From positions 1 to 27,742 of the forward strand of contig JBBQSD010000077.1 in the NCBI GenBank assembly GCA_038214135.1: DNA of 27,742 bases, written 5' to 3'. This DNA is from JANLSE01 sp038214135. Lineage in GTDB: Bacteria > Chloroflexota > Chloroflexia > Chloroflexales > Roseiflexaceae. The notes beneath the pieces are model-generated. The model saw nothing but the letters and a program-made list of their open reading frames with translations. It searched no databases and had not been told where the DNA came from. Positions 15,300 through 23,374 of this stretch are shown in pieces; position 1 is the first letter of the stretch, and each line of letters starts with the position of its first letter. Made by a program: the position numbers and the translations under genes.

Positions 15300-15363
15300 A
15301 GCCTGCGGGGCGTGGTGAGAGTGGTGAATCATAGCCGCAGGCTTCAGCCTGCGGGGCGTGGTG
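15300..15363. repeat. 18-base direct repeat enclosing a palindrome
   Basis: The 18-base sequence agcctgcggggcgtggtg occurs at 15300-15317 and 15346-15363. The second copy also forms the right arm of a perfect 8-base hairpin (ccgcaggc-ttca-gcctgcgg, 15335-15354). The element ends 3 bases before the start codon of the deacetylase gene. Confidence 0.75.
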
Positions 15364-15366
15364 GGA

Positions 15367-16104
15367 ATGATCAACAGAATAATACGCCGCCCTGCCGGAG
15401 TGATCGCCCGCAAGCTGATGGGCACGATCACGCAGGTGCGAACCGATCAGCATGTGGCAGCGCTGACCTTCGATGATGGGCCAGATCCACAATATACACT
15501 TCCACTTCTGGAGGTGCTGGAGCGCCATGGCGCACGCGCAACATTCTTCATGCTTGGGCAACGGGCACGCCAATATCCCGAGCTCGTCCAGCGCGTCGCA
15601 GCCGGCGGCCATGCGATTGGCAATCATACCTTCGATCATCACCAGATGCCGCTGATCAATAGTCTTGAACGATACCGCCAGATCCGGCGCTGCAATAGGG
15701 CAATTGCACCATATGGGCAACAACTCTTCCGCCCGCCAAAAGGGCGACAGAATATCCGATCACGCTTTATTCTGACACTCATGGGCTATCAGGTGGTCAC
15801 ATGGAGCGTTCAGGCCGAAGATTGGCTCATCCGCGATTCCGACTGGATGGCGAATCGGCTCGAAGATCAGATTATTCCAGGCACAATTGTCCTGCTGCAC
15901 GATTCGATCTGGGATCCATTCGCACCCGAAACAAGTGACCGCAGCGCCATGATCGCCGCAATCGATACGTTGCTCACTCGCAGAAGTAGCCTGTATCGTT
16001 TTGTCACGGTTCCAGAACTGCTGCGCTGTGGCGAGGTCATTCGCGAACACTGGTATATGCCACCAGTGCCGGACAATATAGCGATCACTAACCTGAGGAA
16101 CTAA
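15367..16104 (+). CDS. Polysaccharide deacetylase (NodB homology domain)
   Basis: 245 aa carbohydrate esterase family 4-type enzyme that removes N-acetyl (or O-acetyl) groups from sugars. Seen: TFDDGPD (34-40) with catalytic Asp36 and metal Asp37, metal histidines His87 and His91 in NHTFDHH, RPPKG (122-126), WSVQAEDW (146-153) and LLHDS with His178. There is no signal peptide, so it probably acts in the cytosol on a lipid- or nucleotide-linked sugar (inference). Start choice is weak: ATG 15367 has no clear ribosome binding site because a repeat element runs up to it; GTG 15358 in the same frame lies within the repeat. The next gene starts 6 bases after its stop. Confidence 0.9.
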   Translation: MINRIIRRPAGVIARKLMGTITQVRTDQHVAALTFDDGPDPQYTLPLLEVLERHGARATFFMLGQRARQYPELVQRVAAGGHAIGNHTFDHHQMPLINSLERYRQIRRCNRAIAPYGQQLFRPPKGRQNIRSRFILTLMGYQVVTWSVQAEDWLIRDSDWMANRLEDQIIPGTIVLLHDSIWDPFAPETSDRSAMIAAIDTLLTRRSSLYRFVTVPELLRCGEVIREHWYMPPVPDNIAITNLRN

Positions 16105-16110
16105 CATCTC

Positions 16111-16803
16111 ATGGGACTGATGCGACCACTCAAACTGATTATTGGGCAGTTCTGGAGCGATTACTGGATGCTGCGATCTGGCCTGAGCCGCAATGGCCGA
16201 TTCGCCACTCGTATGGCATCCCTGCTGGCTTCGCCATACAAAGGGCGTCTGGCACTGGCACAGCGCTACCCGCAGGGGTATGTCGCACCAAGCGCGCATG
16301 TCGCACCCGCTGATGTCCAACTCGGGCGAAATGTGTTCATCGGTGATCGAGTCGTCATCTACCGCAGGCCGGAAGGCGCTATTATTACAATTGGGGATCG
16401 CAGCGAAATCCATAGCGACACAATCATTGAGGTTGGCGCAGGCGGCAGCGTGACAATCGGTGCCGAGACGGGAATTCAGCCACACTGCCAGATCAGCGCC
16501 TATGCCGCACCAATCCAGATCGGTCGTTATGTTCAAATCGCACCAGCCTGCGCCTTCTATCCCTATGATCATATGACGAACCCTGGCTCGTTGATGCGTG
16601 ATCAGCCGCTGACCACGAAGGGCGGCATTATTATTGAGGACGATGCCTGGCTTGGGTATGGCGTGATCGTGCTCTCGGGGGTTCGTATCGGGCGTGGCGC
16701 AGTTGTCGGAGCCGGGTCGGTCGTCACCAAAAGTATTCCTGACGGTGCCATTGCCGTTGGATCACCAGCACGGGTCGTCAGAATGCGCGGAGAAAATCCA
16801 TGA
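16111..16803 (+). CDS. Hexapeptide-repeat acyltransferase (left-handed beta-helix)
   Basis: 230 aa member of the WbbJ/LacA acyltransferase group, probably acetylating a sugar hydroxyl or amine using acetyl-CoA. Seen: repeating [IV]G-x4 hexapeptides over about residues 60-220, for example QLGRNVFIGDRVVI, VTIGAETGIQPHC, IQIGRYVQIAPAC, VRIGRGAVVGAGSVV and ending AVGSPARVV; candidate catalytic His154 in FYPYDHMTNPG; and a loop excursion with DQPLTTKGGIIIEDDAW. A basic N-terminal region of about 55 residues precedes the helix. It is coupled to the deacetylase upstream (6 bases) and overlaps the next gene (ATGA). Deacetylation followed by re-acylation of an amino sugar is plausible. Confidence 0.9.
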   Translation: MGLMRPLKLIIGQFWSDYWMLRSGLSRNGRFATRMASLLASPYKGRLALAQRYPQGYVAPSAHVAPADVQLGRNVFIGDRVVIYRRPEGAIITIGDRSEIHSDTIIEVGAGGSVTIGAETGIQPHCQISAYAAPIQIGRYVQIAPACAFYPYDHMTNPGSLMRDQPLTTKGGIIIEDDAWLGYGVIVLSGVRIGRGAVVGAGSVVTKSIPDGAIAVGSPARVVRMRGENP

Positions 16804-17795
16804 GCGGAACTGTCACAATCGCCATTCCGATCTACAAGCGCCTGAACTACCTGCCACAAGTTCTGGCTGCCGTTCGCGCACAGGATTATGCAGCTATTGA
16901 TCTGCTGATCTCCGATAATGGCGTGAATGGCGACGATCTCTACAACCTGATTACGCAGCAGTACGACAAGCCGTTCCGCTTTCGCCGCAATACATCCACG
17001 GTGTCGATCTCAACCCATTTCAATCAATTGATCGAGGCCGCCGAGGGCGAATATTTCATTTTGCTTGCCGATGATGATCAGATTAGCCCAAATTTCGTTT
17101 CGACACTGGTAGCCCAGATGGCTAATAACCCGCAGATTGGCGTCGCCCTTGCCCGTGTCGAGACGATGGATGTCGATGGAAATATCCATCCAGCACCGGA
17201 TCGTCCGCTCCCGCCGCTGCTCATGAGCATGGTTGAATTCGCCCGTGCCTGGGGCAATGACGAATATCATTTTGTCTCATTTGCGACCAACCTGGCCCGT
17301 ACTGCCGAAGTTCGCGCAGCTGGTGGCTATCTCGATTTTCCCAGTGGTAATGGCAACGATAATGCACTACTGCTGAAGTTATGCCTTGGCCGTTCCGTCG
17401 CCTATTGTGCCGATGCAACATTTCGCTATCGTGTCTATGAAACCAGCACCGGCCTGGCCGCAAGCGCAGCAACCTTTGCAGAGGCCACCCGCCAGTTCTT
17501 GCGCTTTCTTGAGACCGACAAGGATCTGGCCAATTACGCACGTACCAATCCCGCCGAATGGGCCGAGATCAAAGCCCTGCTCGCACACATGAACTGGGGG
17601 ACATATCTCGCACGCTGGCAAACAATGTATCGCAAACGCCTAACCTATCGGCAATGGGTTCGCGCTGGTTTCGCAATGCCCTGGATTCCCGGCTATTACC
17701 GCCAGGTGTTCGGAACACTTGTCTACTCGATACCGCCGCTTGCTGCGATGCGCGGAATCGTGCGCCGTAGGCGGCCACAGACTGATCATCTCTGA
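16800..17795 (+). CDS. Family 2 glycosyltransferase
   Basis: 331 aa GT2 enzyme. Seen: VTIAIPIYKRLNYL N-terminus, ISDNG (37-41), an ANDG-like STHFNQLIEAAEGEYFILLADDDQ segment with the metal-binding Asp91-Asp92-Asp93, and YRVYETSTGLAASAA (210-224) near the acceptor site. Residues about 225-331 are helical with basic clusters near the end (RRRRPQ), perhaps membrane-associated. The start overlaps the acyltransferase stop and the stop overlaps the next ATG (TGATG), so three genes are coupled. Donor sugar unknown. Confidence 0.9.
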   Translation: MSGTVTIAIPIYKRLNYLPQVLAAVRAQDYAAIDLLISDNGVNGDDLYNLITQQYDKPFRFRRNTSTVSISTHFNQLIEAAEGEYFILLADDDQISPNFVSTLVAQMANNPQIGVALARVETMDVDGNIHPAPDRPLPPLLMSMVEFARAWGNDEYHFVSFATNLARTAEVRAAGGYLDFPSGNGNDNALLLKLCLGRSVAYCADATFRYRVYETSTGLAASAATFAEATRQFLRFLETDKDLANYARTNPAEWAEIKALLAHMNWGTYLARWQTMYRKRLTYRQWVRAGFAMPWIPGYYRQVFGTLVYSIPPLAAMRGIVRRRRPQTDHL

Positions 17796-19057
17796 TGAGA
17801 ATCGTTCACCTAAGTACCAGCGATACTACCGGTGGCGCAGCACGCGCCGCATACCGGCTGCATCAGGGGCTTCGTCGTGAAGGCCACGACTCACGCATGT
17901 TCGTGATGCACAAAAGCAGCGATGATCCATCGGTGGTTGCCTTCGTGCCACCCCGCAACCCACTCAGCCGGGTGCGGCGACATCTACGGCGCAACGCAAT
18001 CAATCGCGATAGCGCACCTTACCTGGCTCTGCGCCCGGAAGGGCTGGAACCCTTTAGTGATGATCGTAGCATGCACGGTGCAGATATTCTGGCCCAACTG
18101 CCGAAGTGTGATGTAATCAATCTGCACTGGGTTGCGGGATTCATTGATTATACAAGCTTCTTTCGGAGCATCCCACGCCATACACCGATTGTCTGGCGGC
18201 TTTCCGATACGAATCCCTTCACCGGTGGCTGCCATTATGATGAAGGCTGCGGGCGCTTCGCCCAGCAATGCGGTTCCTGCCCGCAACTTGGCTCGAATGA
18301 TCCATATGATCTCTCGTTTCGCATCTGGCAGCGCAAACAGGCCGCCTTTCGTCACGTCGCTCCTAGCCGTCTCCATATCGTCGCACTCAGCAACTGGATT
18401 GCAAAAGAGGCCCGCCGCAGCACACTCTTTGGCCATATTCCAATAAGTGTTATTCCAAATGGGATCGATGCCACTGTCTTTGCGCCAGCAGATCGCAATA
18501 TGGCGCGCAATGCGCTGGCGATTCCACCAGATGCTCGCGTGGTGATGTTCTCGGCTGGCTCAATCGAGAACCGCCGAAAAGGGCTTCCACAACTGATCGA
18601 AGCACTCAATGGGCTTAGCCAACACGATGACATCATTCTGCTTTCGCTTGGTGGCGGAAAGCCAGCACTGAACGGTCCATTACGTCATATTCATCTTGGG
18701 CATGTCGAGAATGATAAACAGATTGCCCAGGCCTATCGCGCCGCCGATCTATTCGTCATTCCATCACTCCAGGAGAATCTGCCAAATACCGCGCTTGAAG
18801 CAATGTCCTGTGGGACACCAGTGGTTGGGTTTGATGCAGGCGGAATTCCCGATCTCGTGCGGCCAGGCATCACCGGCCTATTGGCACCCGTTGGGGATAT
18901 CGGCGCATTACGCACAGCAATCGCAGCGCTCCTCGATGATGCGCCACGCCGTGCCGCGATGGGCAGCATGTGTCGGCAAATAGTGCTCAACGAATATCTG
19001 CCCGAATTACAGGTTCAGCGCTATGCCACAATCTATCGGCAATTGATAACAGACTAA
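17795..19057 (+). CDS. Family 4 glycosyltransferase with a cysteine cluster
   Basis: 420 aa GT-B fold retaining glycosyltransferase. Seen: MRIVHLSTSDTTGGAARAAYRL N-terminus of the acceptor domain, SVIPNGID (218-225), GSIENRRKGL (256-264), and the GT4 EX7E motif Glu327...Glu335 within LQENLPNTALEAMSCGTPVV. A Cys146-x5-Cys152-x6-Cys159-x2-Cys162 cluster in TGGCHYDEGCGRFAQQCGSCPQL interrupts the N-terminal domain; I associate this feature with a subgroup of WcaC-like capsule transferases, and it may bind a metal. It overlaps the previous gene by one base. Followed by a 160-base gap with a terminator-like repeat, so it may end a transcript. Confidence 0.9.
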   Translation: MRIVHLSTSDTTGGAARAAYRLHQGLRREGHDSRMFVMHKSSDDPSVVAFVPPRNPLSRVRRHLRRNAINRDSAPYLALRPEGLEPFSDDRSMHGADILAQLPKCDVINLHWVAGFIDYTSFFRSIPRHTPIVWRLSDTNPFTGGCHYDEGCGRFAQQCGSCPQLGSNDPYDLSFRIWQRKQAAFRHVAPSRLHIVALSNWIAKEARRSTLFGHIPISVIPNGIDATVFAPADRNMARNALAIPPDARVVMFSAGSIENRRKGLPQLIEALNGLSQHDDIILLSLGGGKPALNGPLRHIHLGHVENDKQIAQAYRAADLFVIPSLQENLPNTALEAMSCGTPVVGFDAGGIPDLVRPGITGLLAPVGDIGALRTAIAALLDDAPRRAAMGSMCRQIVLNEYLPELQVQRYATIYRQLITD

Positions 19058-19084
19058 TACGAACGCCAGTTTATGCACAGTACA

Positions 19085-19153
19085 AAGCAGGGGCTTGGGG
19101 CTGCGCCCCCAATAAAAACATCCTTCCCTTTTTAGAAATCTGGTAGGGTTACT
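19085..19153 (+). terminator. Diverged third copy of the terminator-like repeat
   Basis: Similar to the units at 5856-5937 and 5942-6026: aaagc, G-rich stretch, hairpin ttgggg-ctgcgc-ccccaa, A-rich linker, tccttccc, T-run, then aaatctggtaggg. It lies 28 bases after the GT4 stop codon and before asnB, so probably ends the upstream transcript. The remaining ~60 bases to asnB include a TATAAA at 19174-19179 without a clear -35. Confidence 0.5.
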
Positions 19154-19217
19154 ACATAAACTGAATTCCTGAATATAAAATCACGAACAGCGCCAGCAGG
19201 ATGAAGGGAATAAAAGT

Positions 19218-21182
19218 ATGTGCGGTATCGTAGGTATTGCAGGCGAATGGCCCGCCACAATGCTCCATCAACTGAACGAATCGCAGATTCGGCGTGGCCC
19301 GGACGATGCTGGCGAGTATTATGATCATGCAGCAGGAGTTGGGTTGGCCATGCGGCGGCTCAGCATCCTTGATCTTGAAGGCGGCCACCAGCCAATGTCC
19401 AATGAGGATGGCACGATCTGGATCGTCTTCAATGGCGAAATCTATAACGCACCCGATCTGCGCCCAGCGCTGGAACAGGCCGGGCATGTGTTCAGCACCA
19501 ACAACTCGGATACCGAAGTACTCATTCATCTGTATGAAGAGCACGGTACCGCCATGCTTACTGTCCTGAATGGCATGTTTGCGTTCGTGATCTATGATAG
19601 CAGACACCAGATCTTGTTTGGTGCCCGCGACAGAATGGGCATCAAACCACTCTACTACTGGCAGAACGATGGCCGCCTGGCTTTCGCCTCCGAACTCAAA
19701 TCGCTCCTGCTCATCCCCGATTTGGCACGCGATATCGATCTTCAAGGGCTATACCACTACATGACGCTGCTGTATCTGCCGGACTCAGGTTCGATCATCA
19801 GCGGCGTAAAGCGCCTGCCACCAGGCCATAGTTTCGTCTACAGCCTGCACACCGGCAAGATCGGCCTTCAACGCTACTGGCGGCCGTCATTCGCTCCAGA
19901 GAAGCAACAAACAGAAGCAGAATGGGCCACCATCCTACGCACAGAAATGCGGGCTGCCGTCCAACGCTGGACGCTCAGCGACGTACCGATTGCGTGCGCG
20001 CTCTCTGGTGGGCTGGATTCATCGATCATCGTTGGGTTACTGGCCGAGCTTGGCTACCCACAGATCAAAACCTTCTCGCTTGGTTTCCGTGGCGAAGAAG
20101 AGCAGGAATGGAATGAGACCGACCTTGCCCGCCAGGTTTCGCAACGTTGGGGCACCGAACATCACGAAATCTGGCTCGAACCAGATGAACTGCTCGATGA
20201 TCTGATCCAGATGGTCTGGCATCTCGATGAGCCATATGGCGGCGGATTACCATCCTGGTATGTGTATCGCGAGATGGGTCGCCACGTCAAAGTCGGCCTG
20301 ACGGGTACAGGTGGCGATGAACTGTTTGGCAACTATGGCAAATTCGATGTCTATGAGCACAGCGCCTCAGTACGCGCCGCACTCGCATGGCGGCAGCGAT
20401 CAGGCAGTATCGTCGGCTCGCTCGCGACCCTTGCCCAACCATTTGCCGCAATCAGCGAGCGCCTACCAGGAACAGGGCGTTGGACAGGGCCAGGCGGTGT
20501 TCTGACAAGAATGCCAGAAACGCTGCGCCAACCATTCGGCCAGTATTACTATGCCAACACACTCTATCTTTCCGATCAGCGCAAGCGTGACGCAGTGTTT
20601 CAATTTGATCCAAACGGAATTCAGGACACTGCCGATTTTCTACAGCGGCGCTTTGATGCAAGCCGAACAGCGCATGTTCGCGATGGGCTGGCCGCCGTGG
20701 ATTTTGGCACCCAACTTCCCGAAGAGTTTCTGCTAGTGACCGACCGCTTCTCAATGGCGCATGGCCTTGAGGCACGCACGCCATTCCTTGATCATGAACT
20801 TGTCGAACTGGTCTTTCGCATCCCAGCCAGCCAGCGCTCGCGAACCGGCGATCTCAAATATCTGATGAAACTGGCCTGTGGCGATCTCGTTCCACAAGCC
20901 ATCCTGGATGGACACAAGCGCGGCTTCGTCATCCCTGTAAAACTCTGGCTGCGTGGCAAGCTGCGCCCGCTCGTTGAGCGCTTGCTGGCCCCGGAGCGCC
21001 TTGCGCAGCAGGGGATCTTTCGGCCAGATTTCTATCATCAGTTTGTGCGGCCACACCTCGATGGCAAAATCGACCAGACATGGCCGGTGTGGTCTGCACT
21101 CATGTTCCAGCTCTGGCATCTTGTATTTATTGAAGAGCGCGCTACCCAACCGCCAACCTTTACATGGCACGATATTTGCTGA
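19218..21182 (+). CDS. asnB: Glutamine-hydrolysing asparagine synthase-type amidotransferase
   Basis: 654 aa two-domain enzyme: class II glutamine amidotransferase followed by an ATP-dependent synthetase. Seen: nucleophile Cys2 in MCGIVG, RRGPDD (25-30), FNGEIYN (71-77), and SDTE (97-100) in the glutaminase half; PP-loop SGGLDSS (263-269) and GTGGDELFGNYGK in the synthetase half; the LEARTPFLDHELVE segment near the C-terminus. Being inside a polysaccharide locus, it may amidate a sugar carboxyl (a uronamide, like WbpS in Pseudomonas O-antigen loci) rather than make asparagine (inference). GAAGGG lies about 10 bases before the ATG. A repeat gap before it and a composite palindrome after it set it apart from its neighbours. 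Confidence 0.92.
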   Translation: MCGIVGIAGEWPATMLHQLNESQIRRGPDDAGEYYDHAAGVGLAMRRLSILDLEGGHQPMSNEDGTIWIVFNGEIYNAPDLRPALEQAGHVFSTNNSDTEVLIHLYEEHGTAMLTVLNGMFAFVIYDSRHQILFGARDRMGIKPLYYWQNDGRLAFASELKSLLLIPDLARDIDLQGLYHYMTLLYLPDSGSIISGVKRLPPGHSFVYSLHTGKIGLQRYWRPSFAPEKQQTEAEWATILRTEMRAAVQRWTLSDVPIACALSGGLDSSIIVGLLAELGYPQIKTFSLGFRGEEEQEWNETDLARQVSQRWGTEHHEIWLEPDELLDDLIQMVWHLDEPYGGGLPSWYVYREMGRHVKVGLTGTGGDELFGNYGKFDVYEHSASVRAALAWRQRSGSIVGSLATLAQPFAAISERLPGTGRWTGPGGVLTRMPETLRQPFGQYYYANTLYLSDQRKRDAVFQFDPNGIQDTADFLQRRFDASRTAHVRDGLAAVDFGTQLPEEFLLVTDRFSMAHGLEARTPFLDHELVELVFRIPASQRSRTGDLKYLMKLACGDLVPQAILDGHKRGFVIPVKLWLRGKLRPLVERLLAPERLAQQGIFRPDFYHQFVRPHLDGKIDQTWPVWSALMFQLWHLVFIEERATQPPTFTWHDIC

Positions 21183-21187
21183 TCTCT

Positions 21188-21272
21188 CCCTCACCCCAAC
21201 CCTCTCCCGGAAGGAGAGGGAGCCAGATCCGCACATCCCCTCTCCCAATGGGAGAGGGGCCAGGGGTGAGGG
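21188..21272. repeat. Composite inverted repeat with two internal hairpins
   Basis: Outer arms ccctcacccc (21188-21197) and ggggtgaggg (21263-21272) enclose two hairpins: ccctctcc/ggagaggg (21200-21220) and cccctctccc-aat-gggagagggg (21237-21259). The second hairpin and tail match the single element at 1013-1048. It occupies almost the whole gap between asnB and the next gene. Confidence 0.8.
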
Positions 21273-21291
21273 AATAATAAAAACGAGAACT

Positions 21292-23241
21292 ATGGCTGCA
21301 TGTCTTCCCATACTGTGCTTTATCGTGCTGCTGATCGGCTATGCAGCACGGAGTATTGATGATGGCCCCTGGACACGCTGGCGGCGTGCATTCATTGCCG
21401 CCCTGCTGACTGAGGGCGTGCTGATCACTATGTTCACCGAACTACTCAGCCTGACTCGCCTGCTCGATCTCAACTGGCTGATTGGCCTATGGAGTGCAGC
21501 ACTTCTGGGAGCGATCATCGCCATGGTAATCGCCATACGTGCCAACGGCTGGCCAGCGCTTCCCAATCTCACAACACTCCCACGCATGGAGCTATGGGCG
21601 CTGATTGGTACACTTACTGTCATTGTGTTGACGGGAATCACCGCAGTTGCGGCACCGCCAAACAACTGGGACTCAATGACATACCATATGGCCAGGGTAC
21701 TGCACTGGATCGATCAGCACAGCGTGGCCCACTTCCCAACCCATTTTCTGCCGCAGATCTACCACGGACCCTGGGCAGAGTTCGCAATCCTACATCTACA
21801 GCTCCTCAGTGGCGGCGATTCGCTTGCGAACACCGTCCAGTGGTTCAGCTTGGTTGGGAGTATCATGGCTGCATCGCTGATCGCCCGCGAACTAGGCGGC
21901 GACTCACGTGCCCAAGTGCTGGCAGCCGTGCTAGCCGCGACAATCCCAATGGCCATCGTCCAGGCATCAAGCACCCAGAACGATCTCACTGCTGGGCTAT
22001 GGCTGACAATCCTGATGTATGCATTTCTGCGGCTGCGCACGCACCCAACATGGGAGCCGATGCTCATGGCAGGTAGCGCACTTGGCCTGGCCCTGCTTAC
22101 CAAAGCGACCATGTACACATACACACTGCCGATCCTCGTCTGGATGGGAATCTGGTGCATACGGCATATGCGCTGGGGGATTTGGCGTGCGGCCCTGGCA
22201 ATCGGGATGGTGGCGCTTGCGCTCAATGCCGGGCATTATGCCCGCAATACCGATTTTTTTGGTAATCCATTGGGCATTATCCCCGAGGAGTCCTACCACA
22301 GTAACGAAATTATCACTCCATCGGTGATCCTGTCGAATGTCATGCGCAACAGCAGTTTGCATCTGATAACGCCAGATAAATGGGTGAATGCAGCCATTCG
22401 CGTGATCATCCGTATTCTGCATATCCCGCTTGGCCTTGATATGAGCGATCCACGAACGACATTCGGCGGCATGGAATTTCGCCAGCCACCCTTTAATACA
22501 AACGAGGATAGCACAGGCAACCTGCTCCATTTTGTATTGATTGTTGGGGCGATTTTCCTGCTATGGAAGTGGCGCGCACGGCCACCAACGCTGGTAGCCT
22601 ATAGCGCTGTGATCATCGCCGGGTTCCTACTGTTTTGCGCTACCGTGGTATGGATGCCGTGGAACAGCAGGTTGCACACCGGTCTGTTTCTGCTCTGGGC
22701 ACCACTGATCGCCGTTCTCTTCACCCGTGCGCTACGCCTGCGTTGGGTCAGCGCCATGGTTGCCATCCTGCTGCTCGCAGCAACACCCTGGGTTCTGCAT
22801 AATGAGACGCGACCGCTGGTTGGATTCGGGCCAGATAGCACGGTGTTTAACACATCACGGGTCGATCAGATGTTTCGGGCGCGGCCAGAGATACGCGATG
22901 AATACCTTGCTACAGCGGATGCAGTTGCCGCAACAGGATGCGACCAAATCGGGCTTATCTCGAATGATCGCGACTTCTGGGAATATGCGCTGTGGAACCT
23001 CATCCAACAACGAGCTGGGCACCCCGTCCACATCACCCAAGTGAATGTGGCAAACGCCTCATCCAAACATGAATCAGCGAACGAACAAATGTCACCATGT
23101 ATTCTTATTACCATTGCAGTCGAACAGAATAGGCCTATAATTATTCAAGGACGGAGCTATCATCAGGTCTGGCAGAGCGGCAGCTTGCGTATTCTGGCCA
23201 TTGAGTCCGCGCTTGTACATCGTAGCTCTCAGGCTCAATGA
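21292..23241 (+). CDS. Integral membrane glycosyltransferase, GT39/ArnT-like
   Basis: 649 aa polytopic membrane protein with about 10-13 hydrophobic segments and a soluble C-terminal part (about residues 515-649). The first outer loop contains APPNNWDSMTYHMARVLHWI, in which Asp127 is in the place of the catalytic Asp of GT-C transferases using polyprenyl-phosphate sugars; the following HFPTHFLPQIYHGPWAEF is typical of the same family. It probably adds a sugar to the glycan on the outer face of the membrane. ATG 21292 is chosen: the frame is open much further left but that part overlaps asnB and the repeat. The ribosome binding site is weak (gagaa). The C-terminal soluble part carries no motif I recognise. 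Confidence 0.8.
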   Translation: MAACLPILCFIVLLIGYAARSIDDGPWTRWRRAFIAALLTEGVLITMFTELLSLTRLLDLNWLIGLWSAALLGAIIAMVIAIRANGWPALPNLTTLPRMELWALIGTLTVIVLTGITAVAAPPNNWDSMTYHMARVLHWIDQHSVAHFPTHFLPQIYHGPWAEFAILHLQLLSGGDSLANTVQWFSLVGSIMAASLIARELGGDSRAQVLAAVLAATIPMAIVQASSTQNDLTAGLWLTILMYAFLRLRTHPTWEPMLMAGSALGLALLTKATMYTYTLPILVWMGIWCIRHMRWGIWRAALAIGMVALALNAGHYARNTDFFGNPLGIIPEESYHSNEIITPSVILSNVMRNSSLHLITPDKWVNAAIRVIIRILHIPLGLDMSDPRTTFGGMEFRQPPFNTNEDSTGNLLHFVLIVGAIFLLWKWRARPPTLVAYSAVIIAGFLLFCATVVWMPWNSRLHTGLFLLWAPLIAVLFTRALRLRWVSAMVAILLLAATPWVLHNETRPLVGFGPDSTVFNTSRVDQMFRARPEIRDEYLATADAVAATGCDQIGLISNDRDFWEYALWNLIQQRAGHPVHITQVNVANASSKHESANEQMSPCILITIAVEQNRPIIIQGRSYHQVWQSGSLRILAIESALVHRSSQAQ

Positions 23242-23279
23242 ACAATCATTCATACAAATCTTTAGTGCCTGCAATGCAG

Positions 23280-23306
23280 TTGTTACCTAGATTGAGTACA
23301 TATAGT
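23280..23306 (+). promoter_or_regulatory. Candidate promoter before the BY-kinase gene
   Basis: TTGTTA (23280-23285), 15-base spacer, TATAGT (23301-23306), in a 133-base AT-richer gap before the gene at 23375. The short spacer makes it tentative. The gap and base composition suggest a new transcript starts here. Confidence 0.35.
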
Positions 23307-23374
23307 GTAGTATTTCAGCCTACCATTGTAGCCACGTAGCAAAAACGCATCGTACGATAACCTGAGGGTCGGCG

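Noticed and set aside
15760..16572. 270-codon minus-strand frame spanning the deacetylase and acyltransferase genes
   Set aside because: It crosses two well-supported plus-strand genes, has no family motif and no start signal.
20953..21291. Upstream extension of the GT39-like reading frame by 113 codons
   Set aside because: It would overlap the asnB 3' end in another frame and translate the palindromic repeat; the hydrophobic protein proper begins at ATG 21292.
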